A stretch of 64,000 nucleotides of DNA from Antedon bifida. Its lineage: Eukaryota > Echinodermata > Crinoidea > Comatulida > Antedonidae. The translations under genes were made by a program, and so were the position numbers. Location: positions 310,001 through 374,000 of the forward strand of contig OY727097.1 of NCBI GenBank assembly GCA_963402885.1, read 5' to 3'. The notes below the pieces were generated by a model. That model did not search any database and was not told where the DNA came from. It saw nothing but the letters and a program-made list of their open reading frames with translations. Shown one piece after another: positions 22,071 to 32,130 of the stretch. The stretch's first letter is position 1. Each line of letters opens with the position of its first letter.

Positions 22071-24180
22071 ATGAGTTCTGCAGCCAAAGTAAGCTTTAAA
22101 TATTGTTTTTATTATTACTAAATCAAGGTATAAACTCCTTACATAACATACACTCACTGTATTTGAATAACATTACCATTTATATACAATTAACTGTGAT
22201 CTTGCGTAGGCCTAGTAGGCCTTTTAAATGATGGCCATAATCTGCTTGACTTAAATGGCTCAAATGATCTTAATCAGCACTGTTTTTTAACAGAGGAAGT
22301 GATCATTGGGCTTAACAATAATTACAATCAATATTATACCCCCTATTATAAAAGAGCTGACCTAAACATCTGTGTAATTAATTTTTTTATATTATTTTGT
22401 TGTAAACTGCTTTCCAATCAGGTTGGTGAGATTTTCTCTGCAGCTGGTGCGGCGTTTAGTAAGTTAGGTGAGCTTACAATGCAGCTGCATCCAGTAGCTG
22501 AGCCAAGCCCTGGTAGGTAAGTACAATATACAAATAAACCAATGTTCCAATAACTAGTTCTCCATTTGTTTTACTTTATTTGTAACAAAATAATTAAATA
22601 TAACAATTGACATGGAAATCACTAGCCCAACACCAATAATTTATACAATAAGTGTTATTTTTACACTCAATGATGTCTCCTAAAATTAAGAAGTTTTGAA
22701 TATATAAGAATATATTAAATTTTTCAGTACAATAACCGATATATTTTTACAAATTTTTTTCAGCTCAAAATGGACAGAAGGCGAAATAGAGATGCTACAA
22801 ACAGCGATTAAAAAATTTGGAGAAGATTTAGTAAAAATCAGTGAAGTAATAAAAACAAGAACAGTGTAAGAACCATTATTATGACCAAGTATAATCCCAT
22901 ACTAAAGAGTATAATCCAACGCTCAAGAAAAATCCCATACTCAAGAGTATAATCCCATACTCAAGTATAATCCCATACTAAAGAGTATAATCCCACACTC
23001 AAGTATAATCCCATACTAAAGAGTATAATCCCACGCTCAAGTATAATCCCATACTAAAGAGTATAATCCCACACTCATGTATAATCCCATACTAAAGAGT
23101 ATAATCCCATACTCAAGTATAATCCCATACTAAAGAGTATAATCCCACACTCATGTATAATCCCACCCCGCAAATCTACATTTGGTTTTAGAATCAGCCT
23201 TGCAACCATGCATTATTTTACCACAATAACTAGACTAAGAGCGCAGTTTTAACTATCGGCACAGTGAACCCAGAGACTATTTACATGCAACATAACCATT
23301 CCCATACCCTCATCCTTTGCTTTCAGATATCTGAAACAGATATTTTTTTTTAACAGAGCTCAAATAAAACTAGCCATAAAGAAAAAAGCCCAAGAAGATG
23401 CTCAAAAGAAATCAACCTCCCCACAAAAAAGACCTGCAACAACTCCAGAGGGCGCTCTCAGTGATGTCACAGATGAAACGCCTGCTAAGAAAATAAAGAC
23501 AGGTAATGAACGACTGGTGGGGTATTTTACATATCATTTTAGGTGGTCACATTATCAAGATTAAATAGCTTTTATTTATTCATTCATTCAAATATTCACA
23601 AATCACAGAGAAAAACTGAATTGCTTGGGATTTACAAAAAAAGAGGTTTAATAGCTAGAAGCTGGAAAATACAGTACAGTAGTATATATCCGAGAAAATA
23701 AGATTTCAGTAAACATAAATATAATATGTTAATCTATTTCAGAATCACTGTCTGAATCATTGGTAGACATTGAAGGCTTAGATCCTACCACACCAAGTAA
23801 GTACACATGCTAATTAATGTACAATAGAAAAATAAGTTTATACAATCCACTATTCTTCATTATGTGATTTTAATTGATGTCTATTATATGTCACCCGTGA
23901 CGGAGGAGAAAATTTGTACAGCAATTAAGTTTGCATTTGTTTAATCCTGTCACTGTCATGGGTTTTGTTATGTATATTTGTATTGAATTATGTTTATAAT
24001 TGACGAAATATATTAAATGAAATTATTGGAAAAGCATATTAAATTTATTCAGTATTAACTTAATTTCACATTTATAGATCATGTTTCTTTGTTTTTAATT
24101 GGAAACATTTTCTTTTAGAAACCATGGATTTAAATGATTCATTAGCATCAAATTCAGACTTGGATCTTTTATCAAGATGA
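22071..24180 (+). CDS. BAP18: BAP18 chromatin complex subunit (C17orf49 homologue), 6 exons
   Basis: In vertebrates BAP18 associates with NURF (BPTF) and MLL1 complexes and binds H3K4me3-marked chromatin. Exons: 22071-22088, 22422-22516, 22764-22865, 23357-23502, 23743-23796, 24119-24180, together 477 bases, 158 residues (human 172). The N-terminus MSSAAK|VGEIFSAAGAAF and KLGELTMQLHPVAEPSPG is nearly identical to the vertebrate protein. Next comes a SANT/Myb-like segment (KWTEGEIEMLQTAIKKFGED ... VIKTRTVAQIK). A Lys-rich linker follows, then the conserved VDIEGLDP block and an acidic/Ser tail. Donors and acceptors are all GT-AG and phases close. Short introns; intron 3 holds a minisatellite. 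Confidence 0.95.
22884..23166. repeat. 38-bp minisatellite in BAP18 intron 3
   Basis: Roughly seven 38-bp units, each made of two related 19-bp halves (AAGTATAATCCCATACTAA and GAGTATAATCCCACACTC). Begins about 20 bases after the exon 3 donor, so it sits very close to the splice site. Confidence 0.9.
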
Positions 24181-24243
24181 AGACAGTTTTCCCAGAATAC
24201 ACTGCAACTGCTTTGCAGCTTGGATCAGTCTTTTCTCAGTTTC

Positions 24244-24249
24244 TTTATT
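24244..24249 (-). terminator. Candidate PBK polyadenylation signal
   Basis: AATAAA on the minus strand about 196 bases after the PBK stop. It lies upstream of the BAP18 signal, so the two convergent 3' UTRs would overlap by roughly 100 bases. Confidence 0.45.
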
Positions 24250-24334
24250 TGTCAGTAAATAATACTTGCATTTAAAACCTCTGTAATTATATTTTGGTTT
24301 GTTCAATATTTATGTTGTATGATTGTCTTCATTA

Positions 24335-24340
24335 AATAAA
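24335..24340 (+). terminator. BAP18 polyadenylation signal
   Basis: AATAAA 155 bases after the BAP18 stop. A second AATAAA is at 24426-24431. Confidence 0.6.
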
Positions 24341-24444
24341 TTTGCGATTTTTAAAAAAGAATTTGTGTATAAGTTTTGTGAAAGTTGAAGTAAAAATCTG
24401 GGTACTGCAAAGTGAATTGGTTTAGAATAAAAAATTATTAGTTG

Positions 24445-27400
24445 TTATGGGCTAAATTCTAAAGATTGTAGTGCTTGTAAAGCTGTAGAAGCTGATGGCC
24501 GAATATCTGGGTCTTCACTGGTACACATGGTGATAAGCTCCAGTAGTGGTTGATACTCTGGCTCAAAGGTATCAGGAAGCGGAGGCTGGGTTCCAAACAA
24601 ACTTTGCAAGTCATCTCCATCAAAGCTCTCTTCTTCATCGTCACTTATGGTGCAATCTGAAATTACCAAACAATTATTGTATCAGTTAGGTTGTGATAGG
24701 AGAGTAAAGCCCTGTCTAAACTATCAAACTGTTTGACAAAAAGTGTGATGTGCCCAAATATGGTAGTGATATGACATCATCATGTCCATATAATGGGCAT
24801 ATCACATTTGTTTTGTCACATAAAGTTTGATAGTGTAGACAGAGCTTTAGGAATAATAATATGGAACCTAGCTTACACAATAATTCAGGTTTAAAGACAT
24901 AAAGTTAGCAAGTAGCAGTAGTGAGAAGGTACAAGGAGTAGTTACAGTGAAATTTTGGCCCTGAACAAATCATTATGCAATGATGACCTTTGTTATTCTT
25001 TCCTTACCTAAATCCATGTTACTTGTATGAGGCACTAGCAACGTGATCATTTCCCACAACACCAGTCCAAATGAGTAGATATCAGCCTTGTCTGTGATTG
25101 GTCCATTTTCAAATGATTCCTTGCAATTCCAGGCAGCCGTCCCTATATATCGATCAATGGGATCCTGATTGGAAAGAAAACAACTTTTAGTTTTTAAATC
25201 AGTGACTGATTTAAAAAAATGATTCTCACGAACATATGAATAATTCCTTCCTACTTTTATTCTGCAAAAGTTGCATTACATATAAAACAGGAAAAATGGC
25301 AAAATAAGCAGTGTGGTCATGTTACAAGAGTTGTCAAAACAATATAGTTTATTTGATAAAACTCCTAGAAAGTAGGAAGCCTTTTGCCATTTTGCCCTGA
25401 CTGAAAAGACAAAGAACATAAACCAGATATTTATGCTGGATAACCCGTAAAAGTATCACATTTTGATGGTTATAATTATAATAACCAACAAAATGAAGTA
25501 TGAATTTAATTACCTCAAGTCCAGTAAGATCATCTTTAAGCTTAAGTGAGACTCCAAAGTCACATAATTTAATTGATTCAAAATTGTTAGCAACCAGCAC
25601 GTTGGCGCTCTTTAAATCTCCATGGAGCAGCTTGTGCTGCGTGTGGAGACATTTGAGTGCATGGAGTACAGACACAGCCACTTTGTGCACTTGCTTAGCA
25701 GAAAATGGACCTGAATAAAAATATCATGAAAAACATGAACAGTATTTGTAAATTATCAATTAAAAAATTATAGTATTACAACAATGACTATTGGATAGAG
25801 ATTCTTTTTTTATATATATATTTAGGCAAATTGCCAAGGATACCCATACTTAAAGGTGGCAATCCTGTTCACAAGACACACATGATGCTCTACATAAACT
25901 TATTACAAGTCTTTGGAAGTAGAGTTGTAAATTGTCATTGTTATTGTTATTAGAAAAAATTCTGACATATGACAGGACTTGAACCCAGGACCCTTGGATT
26001 GGTAGGCAAGCATCATAACCATCATGCCACAACTCCACTATAATAATGATAAAAAGATAACAAGTTTTACCTTGGTTATTTTCTATTCTTGCTTCAATTA
26101 AATCATACAGACTAATTTCACCATTTTCCATTATCAGACACGGCACTCCATTTTTGTCTTTTGTGTATCCACGGTAACCAACAACATTCGGATGGTTAAC
26201 TCTCTGAAAATTGTAACCATTTCTAATTAAAACAAAAATCACTACAGAATAATTTATTTATTGTATTTAGATTAAATCAACATAAAAACTGATGATTTTT
26301 AATATAAAGTATCTAAATTCATTCGTCCCTTTTTCCATCCGTGCTTTCAATGACAAATACTGTTGAATCACCATGTAGTTTATTTTGTATAGTGTATCTT
26401 TATTACAACTCTTTACTTGTTTATCTTTATTTTGTATGTCATTGTATTTTTATGTGAGCGATTGTGCCGGTCATGAATTTTCCAAGGACCAAATAAATAA
26501 ATCTGAATAAATACATTACAGTAGAAAAATACATCTTTTTAATATACAGTATACAATGAATTTTAAAACCTGAAGATTACTAATATTTTAATTTTTTTTT
26601 TAAACCTGAGCTGCAGAGATCCATGCGATGTTGTAATAAAAATGGCTAAAATACCTTCAGAATATCTGCTTCATATTTGAGCCTTTCTTTCACTGTTTCA
26701 GCTGGAACTACAGTTCTTTTCAGAAGTTTTTTGACAGCCCATGGTGATCTTGTTGATCCATCATTTTTTGGACTCCTAAGAACATATATTAAGCTCTGTC
26801 TACACTATCAAACTTTATGTGACAACAAAATGTGATGTGTCCAAATATGGTATTGTTGTTGTTTTTTTGTCACATCAAGTTTGATAATGTAGACAGAGCC
26901 TTAGGAAAGTAAGTGTTTCTTCTTGCATAATCAGCATTTACCTAGCAGATCCAATTCTGGCATTCTCAACGGTCAAGTCTCTAGAGTTAGTAACAAAGAA
27001 TGTTTCTCCAATTGAGACAATTTAGAGTTTGACCATTTATTTTAAGCAGGAAGAATATTTTTAATTATTTAATTTTAATGTATTGTTGTTGTCTTGTTAA
27101 AGAGTCCCATAAAATCAGGTTACGCTGACCAAATCACCCTCTTGAAATAAATGTGAAAACATTTAAAATAAAATATTATTACTATATCAGTCAACTCTGC
27201 CAATACCCGACACCTTTGGGCTGACCTAGTATGCCTGGTTTTCCGCAAAGTCTGAATTAAGAATTTGTTTTTAATGGTAAAAATGAATTTGGGACCTGGT
27301 TTGGACCTCATGAAAAGTCTTGTTTTGTGAGAGTTCTGGTTTTCAGAGAATCCGATATTGGGAGAGTTGACTGTATTATATATTTTCAACCTACCTTTCA

Positions 27401-27558
27401 TATAAATAGACTGAAACACCTGTGCCCCAGCCAAGCTTTTTCAGGAAGGGAGACGGAGGAATGCTGATCATAGGCGAGGCTGACAAGGATCCATTTAATG
27501 AGGTCTTAGACTTTCTCTTAAGATTATTAACTGGAGTTGAAAACGCTCCTACAGACAT
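24445..27558 (-). CDS. PBK: PBK/TOPK serine/threonine kinase, 6 exons
   Basis: A mitotic MAPKK-like kinase. Exons (minus): 27558-27395, 26775-26655, 26203-26071, 25710-25514, 25164-25008, 24656-24445; 984 bases, 327 residues (human 322). The N-terminus carries S-T-P at residues 7-9, in the place of the human CDK1 site Thr9. Then PPSPFLKKLGWGTGVSVYL (Gly-rich loop), PWAVKKL (catalytic Lys), KYEADILK, and HPNVVGYRGYT. Catalytic loop is LLHGDLKSANVLV: HGD instead of HRD, as in human PBK. Next are CDFGVSLKL and YIGTAAWNCKE, then DKADIYSFGLVLWEM. A Ser/Asp/Glu-rich insert (DDEEESFDGDD) matches the acidic insert of human PBK. Unlike human PBK the metal motif is canonical DFG, not DVG. The C-terminus (LEFSP) lacks the human PDZ-binding ending. 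Confidence 0.95.
24705..24849. mobile_element. Family A MITE copy 4, in PBK intron 5
   Basis: Ends TAAAGCCCTGTCTAAACTAT and GTGTAGACAGAGCTTTA; interior has the usual GTGATGTGCCCAAATATGG and the central GACATCATCATGTCC palindrome. About 50 bases from exon 6. Confidence 0.85.
25815..26041 (-). mobile_element. tRNA-derived SINE in PBK intron 3
   Basis: Reading the minus strand: TGGCATGATGGTTATGATGC resembles a Pol III A box and GGGTTCAAGTCC a B box, about 40 bases apart as in tRNA genes. A body with GT(T/C)ATTGTTATT-like sequence and an AT-rich end near 25815 follows. The head, at about 25975-26041, is well supported; the 3' end is approximate. Confidence 0.7.
26789..26904. mobile_element. Family A MITE copy 5, next to PBK exon 2 acceptor
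   Basis: Ends TTAAGCTCTGTCTACACTAT and TAGACAGAGCCTTA. The centre is shortened. One end is only about 13 bases upstream of the exon 2 splice acceptor (exon begins 26775), so the element supplies the branch and polypyrimidine region of that intron. Confidence 0.85.
27187..27374. mobile_element. MITE with CAGTCAACTCT ends, in PBK intron 1
   Basis: Terminal inverted repeats CAGTCAACTCTGCCAATAC (27188) and GATATTGGGAGAGTTGACTG (27351-27370), flanked by TATA-like sequence, about 185 bases. It lies about 20 bases from the PBK exon 1 donor. Its interior is the source of the 65-bp array at 18.2-18.4 kb. Confidence 0.8.
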
Positions 27559-27659
27559 CTTACATCACTTTGTATAATCAATTTTAATATTTGTCTAAAA
27601 AAAAAAAACATTGATTTTACAAAAATCAACACAATGACAATGTGTGTGTGTGATAATGA

Positions 27660-28125
27660 TATTTTATATTAATCTAGCCTAGGCCTATATGTACGCCTAC
27701 AAAAAAAAAATTCTTATGCAATTTCAAATTATGCTTATTATTTATAGGCTAGCCCTTCCTTTTATATGCTAGCTAGGCCTCTACTACATACCTAGCTGCT
27801 AGCTAGGCTAGGCCTACCACCTACCCACCAAGGCTCTAGGCCTAGACTAGAAGCCTAGCCCTACTACTAATACTATATAGGCCTACTACTAGGCCTAGTA
27901 CTACTACTCTAGGCCTAGGCTATCCTTCCTAGCTAGGTTAGCTAGGCCTTTATTACGGTAAGCTACGCCTTAGCTAGGCCTAGTAGTTAGTGGGCTTGGA
28001 TCTTGGGATCCTTGGCCTAGGTATTTAATTGTTGGAATGAAATGTAGAGTACTAGCCTACAACTTGTACCTGTACCATTATGACTTTCTATCTAGGCCTA
28101 GGCTAGGCCCTACCTTTCAGGTTTT
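27660..28125. repeat. AGGCCTAG-rich tract
   Basis: About 450 bases dominated by overlapping TAGGCCTAG, CTAGCTAGG and TACTAC motifs without a strict period. Lies directly upstream of PBK, so it may overlap the PBK promoter or 5' UTR. No reading frame. Confidence 0.75.
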
Positions 28126-28456
28126 CTCAGTTCCGACGACTTGCATTCATTCTCGATACAGTATAATTATTATATATATTCATTCAAAAGTCCCACGGTT
28201 TTTTCATGTATGGAACGTCATTCGTGCCTTACGAAAATCGTTTACTCCCTGCATTTAGGCGTGAATTTGTAAAAAAGGGGCAAATATTACCATCGATTTA
28301 AATTAAATGTTTTATTATTAATACTATCAATAAATACATTTATTTTAGCTAATTCTTCAGTGAAACCTCACCACTAAAAGAAATATTGACGCGCGCACTC
28401 AAACGTTGATGACAGCACGACTTTAGTACCCCGCTCGTCAGATTGCAGTTAATGAA

Positions 28457-29347
28457 TTAAGAAAATGGTGTTATTCCTAAACTTCTTCGGCAAATGACAG
28501 GAACTACGTCATTAAATGATTTTCTAAAATCGGAGAGATGAAGCCAGTATATGATAGGATTTGCTAATGAGTTGGTAAGTGCAAATGAAAACGTTATGAT
28601 GCTACTGAAAGCTAATTTGCTCGATACTTCAGTACAATCAATGAAATATATAATTGCGGTACAAATCATATGAGGGCTCCATGCTACTGCAATCATTCCT
28701 ATAATTATGCTGAATGTTTTCGACATTTTCTTAAAATCTTGAACTTCATTGGTAGATAAAGGCACATTAGAACGATTTTCTTTAAGCCCTCTATATATAT
28801 TATAGTATAACCATTCCGTGGCCATTATTGGTAACATTAGTAGATTAGTAAAAATAAAATATCCAGTTACAGTATGTCCTCTTGTAAAGTTGAAGATGAT
28901 ACTTAATACCAATGATAGGGTTACAATTAAAAAGCTTGTGATGACGTAACGTCTAGTGGTAACGATCACGTGGTATCTCAAAGGGGCCCATGTCAGTGCA
29001 ATGGAACGGTCAACACCGATGGCAGCTATGGTTACCAATGATGCAATCATCAGACCACCAGTTACGGAAACTGAAAGCCTAAGTAAAAAAATATCAGGAT
29101 GATAGAAAAGTAGCGAAGTGGGTAGCATTGAAATACTACCCATTCCATCAACAATCGCTAAAAGGCATATGAAGATATTCCTAGTCTTACGAAGTCTAGA
29201 ACTGAAACAGAACAGTGATACTACCAATATGTTTGCAAGAAAGGACGAGATACACAATGGAAAAATAAAAATCTGTAACGTTTTCATGTCAGATTTGGTT
29301 AACTGTTTCCAATATTCATCTACTTCACAGTGGTTGCTGCTCATCAT
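28457..29347 (-). CDS. Intronless rhodopsin-like GPCR 1 (divergent member of cluster)
   Basis: 296 residues, seven hydrophobic segments, no introns. TM1 FLANILVV (about 36-43), TM2 LLAIVDG, TM3 end GVDRSIALTW with D-R-S at 113-115 instead of D-R-Y, TM6 VAWSP (221-225), TM7 NSLANPIIYW (NPxxY at 263-267), then LHLSDFRKSF helix 8. The extracellular loop between TM4 and TM5 is very short with no Cys, as in melanocortin/adenosine-type (MECA) receptors. Two adjacent ATGs begin the frame (MMSSN). The ligand is unknown. A tandem repeat begins about 50 bases upstream of the start. Shares the FxLANxLV, DRSIAL and HLSDFRK signatures with the five receptors downstream but is clearly older in divergence. 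Confidence 0.9.
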   Translation of the reverse strand: MMSSNHCEVDEYWKQLTKSDMKTLQIFIFPLCISSFLANILVVSLFCFSSRLRKTRNIFICLLAIVDGMGSISMLPTSLLFYHPDIFLLRLSVSVTGGLMIASLVTIAAIGVDRSIALTWAPLRYHVIVTTRRYVITSFLIVTLSLVLSIIFNFTRGHTVTGYFIFTNLLMLPIMATEWLYYNIYRGLKENRSNVPLSTNEVQDFKKMSKTFSIIIGMIAVAWSPHMICTAIIYFIDCTEVSSKLAFSSIITFSFALTNSLANPIIYWLHLSDFRKSFNDVVPVICRRSLGITPFS

Positions 29348-29398
29348 GCTACAGAAATGTTCTTGCGACGAAACGCAGGAATTTATACTGCTTTTTGC

Positions 29399-29714
29399 AA
29401 CCGCTAATGTAGGAAACGCCAGCTAATGTCGAAACAACCGCTAATGTAGAAAACGCCAGCTAATGTCGAAACAACCGCTAAATGTAGAAAACGCCAGCTA
29501 ATGTCGAAACAACCGCTAAATGTAGAAAACGCCAGCTAATGTCGAAACAAACGCTAATGTAGAAAAACCTCCAAAAGCTTATGTAGTATTATACAAAATC
29601 AACACCAGCTAATGTAGAACGGTCAACAGCTAATGTAGAAAAACCTCCAAAAGCTTATGTAGTAAATACAAAATCAACACCAGCTAATGTAGAACGGTCA
29701 ACAGCTAATGTAGT
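29399..29714. repeat. Compound tandem repeat upstream of GPCR 1
   Basis: Four or so copies of a 36-37-bp unit (CGCCAGCTAATGTCGAAAC / AACCGCTAATGTAGAAAA), then two copies of a roughly 74-bp unit sharing CAGCTAATGTAG. It occupies the likely promoter of GPCR 1. Confidence 0.85.
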
Positions 29715-30342
29715 AACAATAATTGCATTGTTACATCTCTCGATCTTTTGAATAACTGAATTTGTTTTCAAATGTCACAATTAGCTCCGTATCTTGAGCC
29801 AATATCAATACTACGAATGTTTACGTAGAAGCAATTCGAATTCTCCCAATTTATTCATAACGTCAATCATTATGTCACTCTTATTGGACAAAAATTTGAC
29901 ACAATTACTTTTTAATGAAAATGATTGAACTGTTTGTCAAGGAATCAATATTGTAGAGGAATATTATATTTTTGAAATTTGATTGATGTCAATACTATAA
30001 TGAGGACTGACAAGCGATTAGTTTATTATAGTAACTCAATTTCTTAGACACTTTCTTTGATGTATCAAATGAACCCTATATAAATAAACTTGCTCGCAAT
30101 AGTAATTTAGTTTTTAATAATTTCATCAATATAGTTAAAGAAAACAAATTAAGAACCTGCGCGTTCAAATCATGATAAAAACGACACGGCTTATTTACGC
30201 GTGTGAAATCATTAATCTATAGGTCTAATTTCATTTAAATTAGTCAACAAAATACCTTTCAAATCTATCTGACAAGAAAATTGCATCTCGTTGACAAAAG
30301 TTATTAAATGAAAAAGAAACAGTGAATTACCAATTATAGTCA

Positions 30343-31227
30343 CTATTCTACAAACGGTACAATGCGTTGATTTCCTCGTTGACAGATACCAATATTGCGA
30401 ATCTGGTCATTAAACGCTTTTCGAAAGTCTGAAAGATGGAACCAATAAATAATCGGATTTACGAGCGAGTTTATAGTTATACCCACATAAGTTATGCTAA
30501 AACTGAAATGCAGTATTGTTGTATTTGATTCCCAATAAAGTACTTTGTACAGCACTGAAACAGCCGTAAATGGTAACCATGTTAGGACAAATACTCCTAT
30601 AATTATACAAAATGCTTTGAAAAGACGGTTGAATTCGTCGATATCGTTCGAAAAAGACTGTATGTTTGAACGTTGATGTCGAAGTTTTCTGTAGATATTT
30701 ACATATAAATATACTGTGATAAATATTGGTGAAAATGAAGTAATAAGGAGTATAAAAAGAAGTGATTTAAGGTTTAAGAGATACGCAAAAATCATGGTTC
30801 CAAACGACAATATTACAATCAAACAACACGTAATGATATAGCGTCGGGTTGTGGCAATAGAACCATACTTTAAAGGTGCCCATACAAGGGCTATAGAACG
30901 ATCAACAGCAATTGCCGAAATTGTTACCATAGACGCTAGCATTATAGCATCACATAGGCACATCAATGATAATGATGCATTCGTGTAATAACCCATCGTA
31001 AAAAAGTTAGGAACAATAAATATGCTCATTAAAGCGTCTAAAATCGCAAGTAGACCTATAAAAACATGTCGCACTTTTTGCAAATGCCTGTTTAAAAACA
31101 TGAGTATCACAACCAAAGTGTTTGCTAAAAATGACAAAGTACACAGTACGGAAAGAATCACTGGTATTAAGATAGTGTAGAAAAAACTTGAATAAGCTTC
31201 GTACGAACTAGTATTACTGTAATCCAT
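30343..31227 (-). CDS. Intronless rhodopsin-like GPCR 2
   Basis: 294 residues. N-glycosylation sequon NTS at 5-7. TM1 about 16-45 (LSFLANTLVV), TM2 54-77 (GLLAILDA), TM3 88-112 ending AIAVDRSIALVW (D-R-S 109-111), TM4 129-150, TM5 154-179 (TVYLYVNIYRKL), TM6 203-228 (VLTWLPF), TM7 236-261 (NSLVNPIIYW), helix 8 FHLSDFRKAF. Identical to GPCRs 3 and 4 through most of the intracellular face, and differing mainly in TM4-TM5 and TM6-TM7. Probably a chemoreceptor-type receptor by genomic behaviour (tandem, intronless, fast-changing pocket); the ligand is unknown. Confidence 0.92.
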   Translation of the reverse strand: MDYSNTSSYEAYSSFFYTILIPVILSVLCTLSFLANTLVVILMFLNRHLQKVRHVFIGLLAILDALMSIFIVPNFFTMGYYTNASLSLMCLCDAIMLASMVTISAIAVDRSIALVWAPLKYGSIATTRRYIITCCLIVILSFGTMIFAYLLNLKSLLFILLITSFSPIFITVYLYVNIYRKLRHQRSNIQSFSNDIDEFNRLFKAFCIIIGVFVLTWLPFTAVSVLYKVLYWESNTTILHFSFSITYVGITINSLVNPIIYWFHLSDFRKAFNDQIRNIGICQRGNQRIVPFVE

Positions 31228-32130
31228 GTTCAGTGTCGCCTTCTATTTTTGAATCTACAGTTGTAACAAGTTTCTCTTTATCTTCCAAGCACTCGTTCAG
31301 TTATGTGCTCGCCGAAGAAATATTACATTAAGTTATACAGATCCAGGCGTTTTCATCAAAATCATTTTTTTTAACCCAAGGATCATGTGTAAATTATGAG
31401 TGACGTGTCGGATATTAAAATCAATACGTTACAACTTACAATCCACGGAAACTCTGTACTGTCTCTGATACGCACGTTATGCATCTTTCAACAAACAATA
31501 ATTGTTGCAACTTTCCATTTTGTTAGTTTCAACACAACACTAAAAGTACGATACTACACGTTTTAGAACTGTCAATAGTTATTTCGTGACAATAAGTAGG
31601 TCTACAGAATTGCCAACTTCTCATGAACCGGTAAAATGGTGATGTTGCAGTCTGACAGATGTGTCTGAAGTCATTTGACTTTACTGAAGTACTTTCTTCA
31701 AGTTATTACTTAATTATTACAAATCATTTCCTTGTGGGATCCACATGATTCTGCTGAGAATAACGAACATGGTAATTCTAAAGGTTCGTAAAAACATTCT
31801 GTTTACATCTCCAGCCTTACTTGCACGCAATCGTACTTCTTTTTTTCAAATTCTGATAGATTTGTGGTTTATTAAAATCAATATCTGTAAATAATCTAGG
31901 CCCTACCTATTATTTCAGGTTTGCACCAATTGCATCATATATGAGGCTCTATGCATGACGACACATTAGAGAACAATTAAAACGCGCGTTTAAATCCTGA
32001 TAAAAACGACACGTCTTATTTACGCGTGTGAAGTCATTAAGCTAATTTCATTTTAATTATAGGCGACAAAATTCCCTAAGACATAATTTATTAAAGTAAA
32101 GAAACAGTGAATTACCAATTACTATAGTTA

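Noticed and set aside
25349-25513. Extension of the PBK exon 4 frame past Leu-Glu
   Set aside because: This is read-through of the GT donor at 25513 into the intron; the spliced path joins DPIDRYIGTAAW in exon 5 with correct phase.
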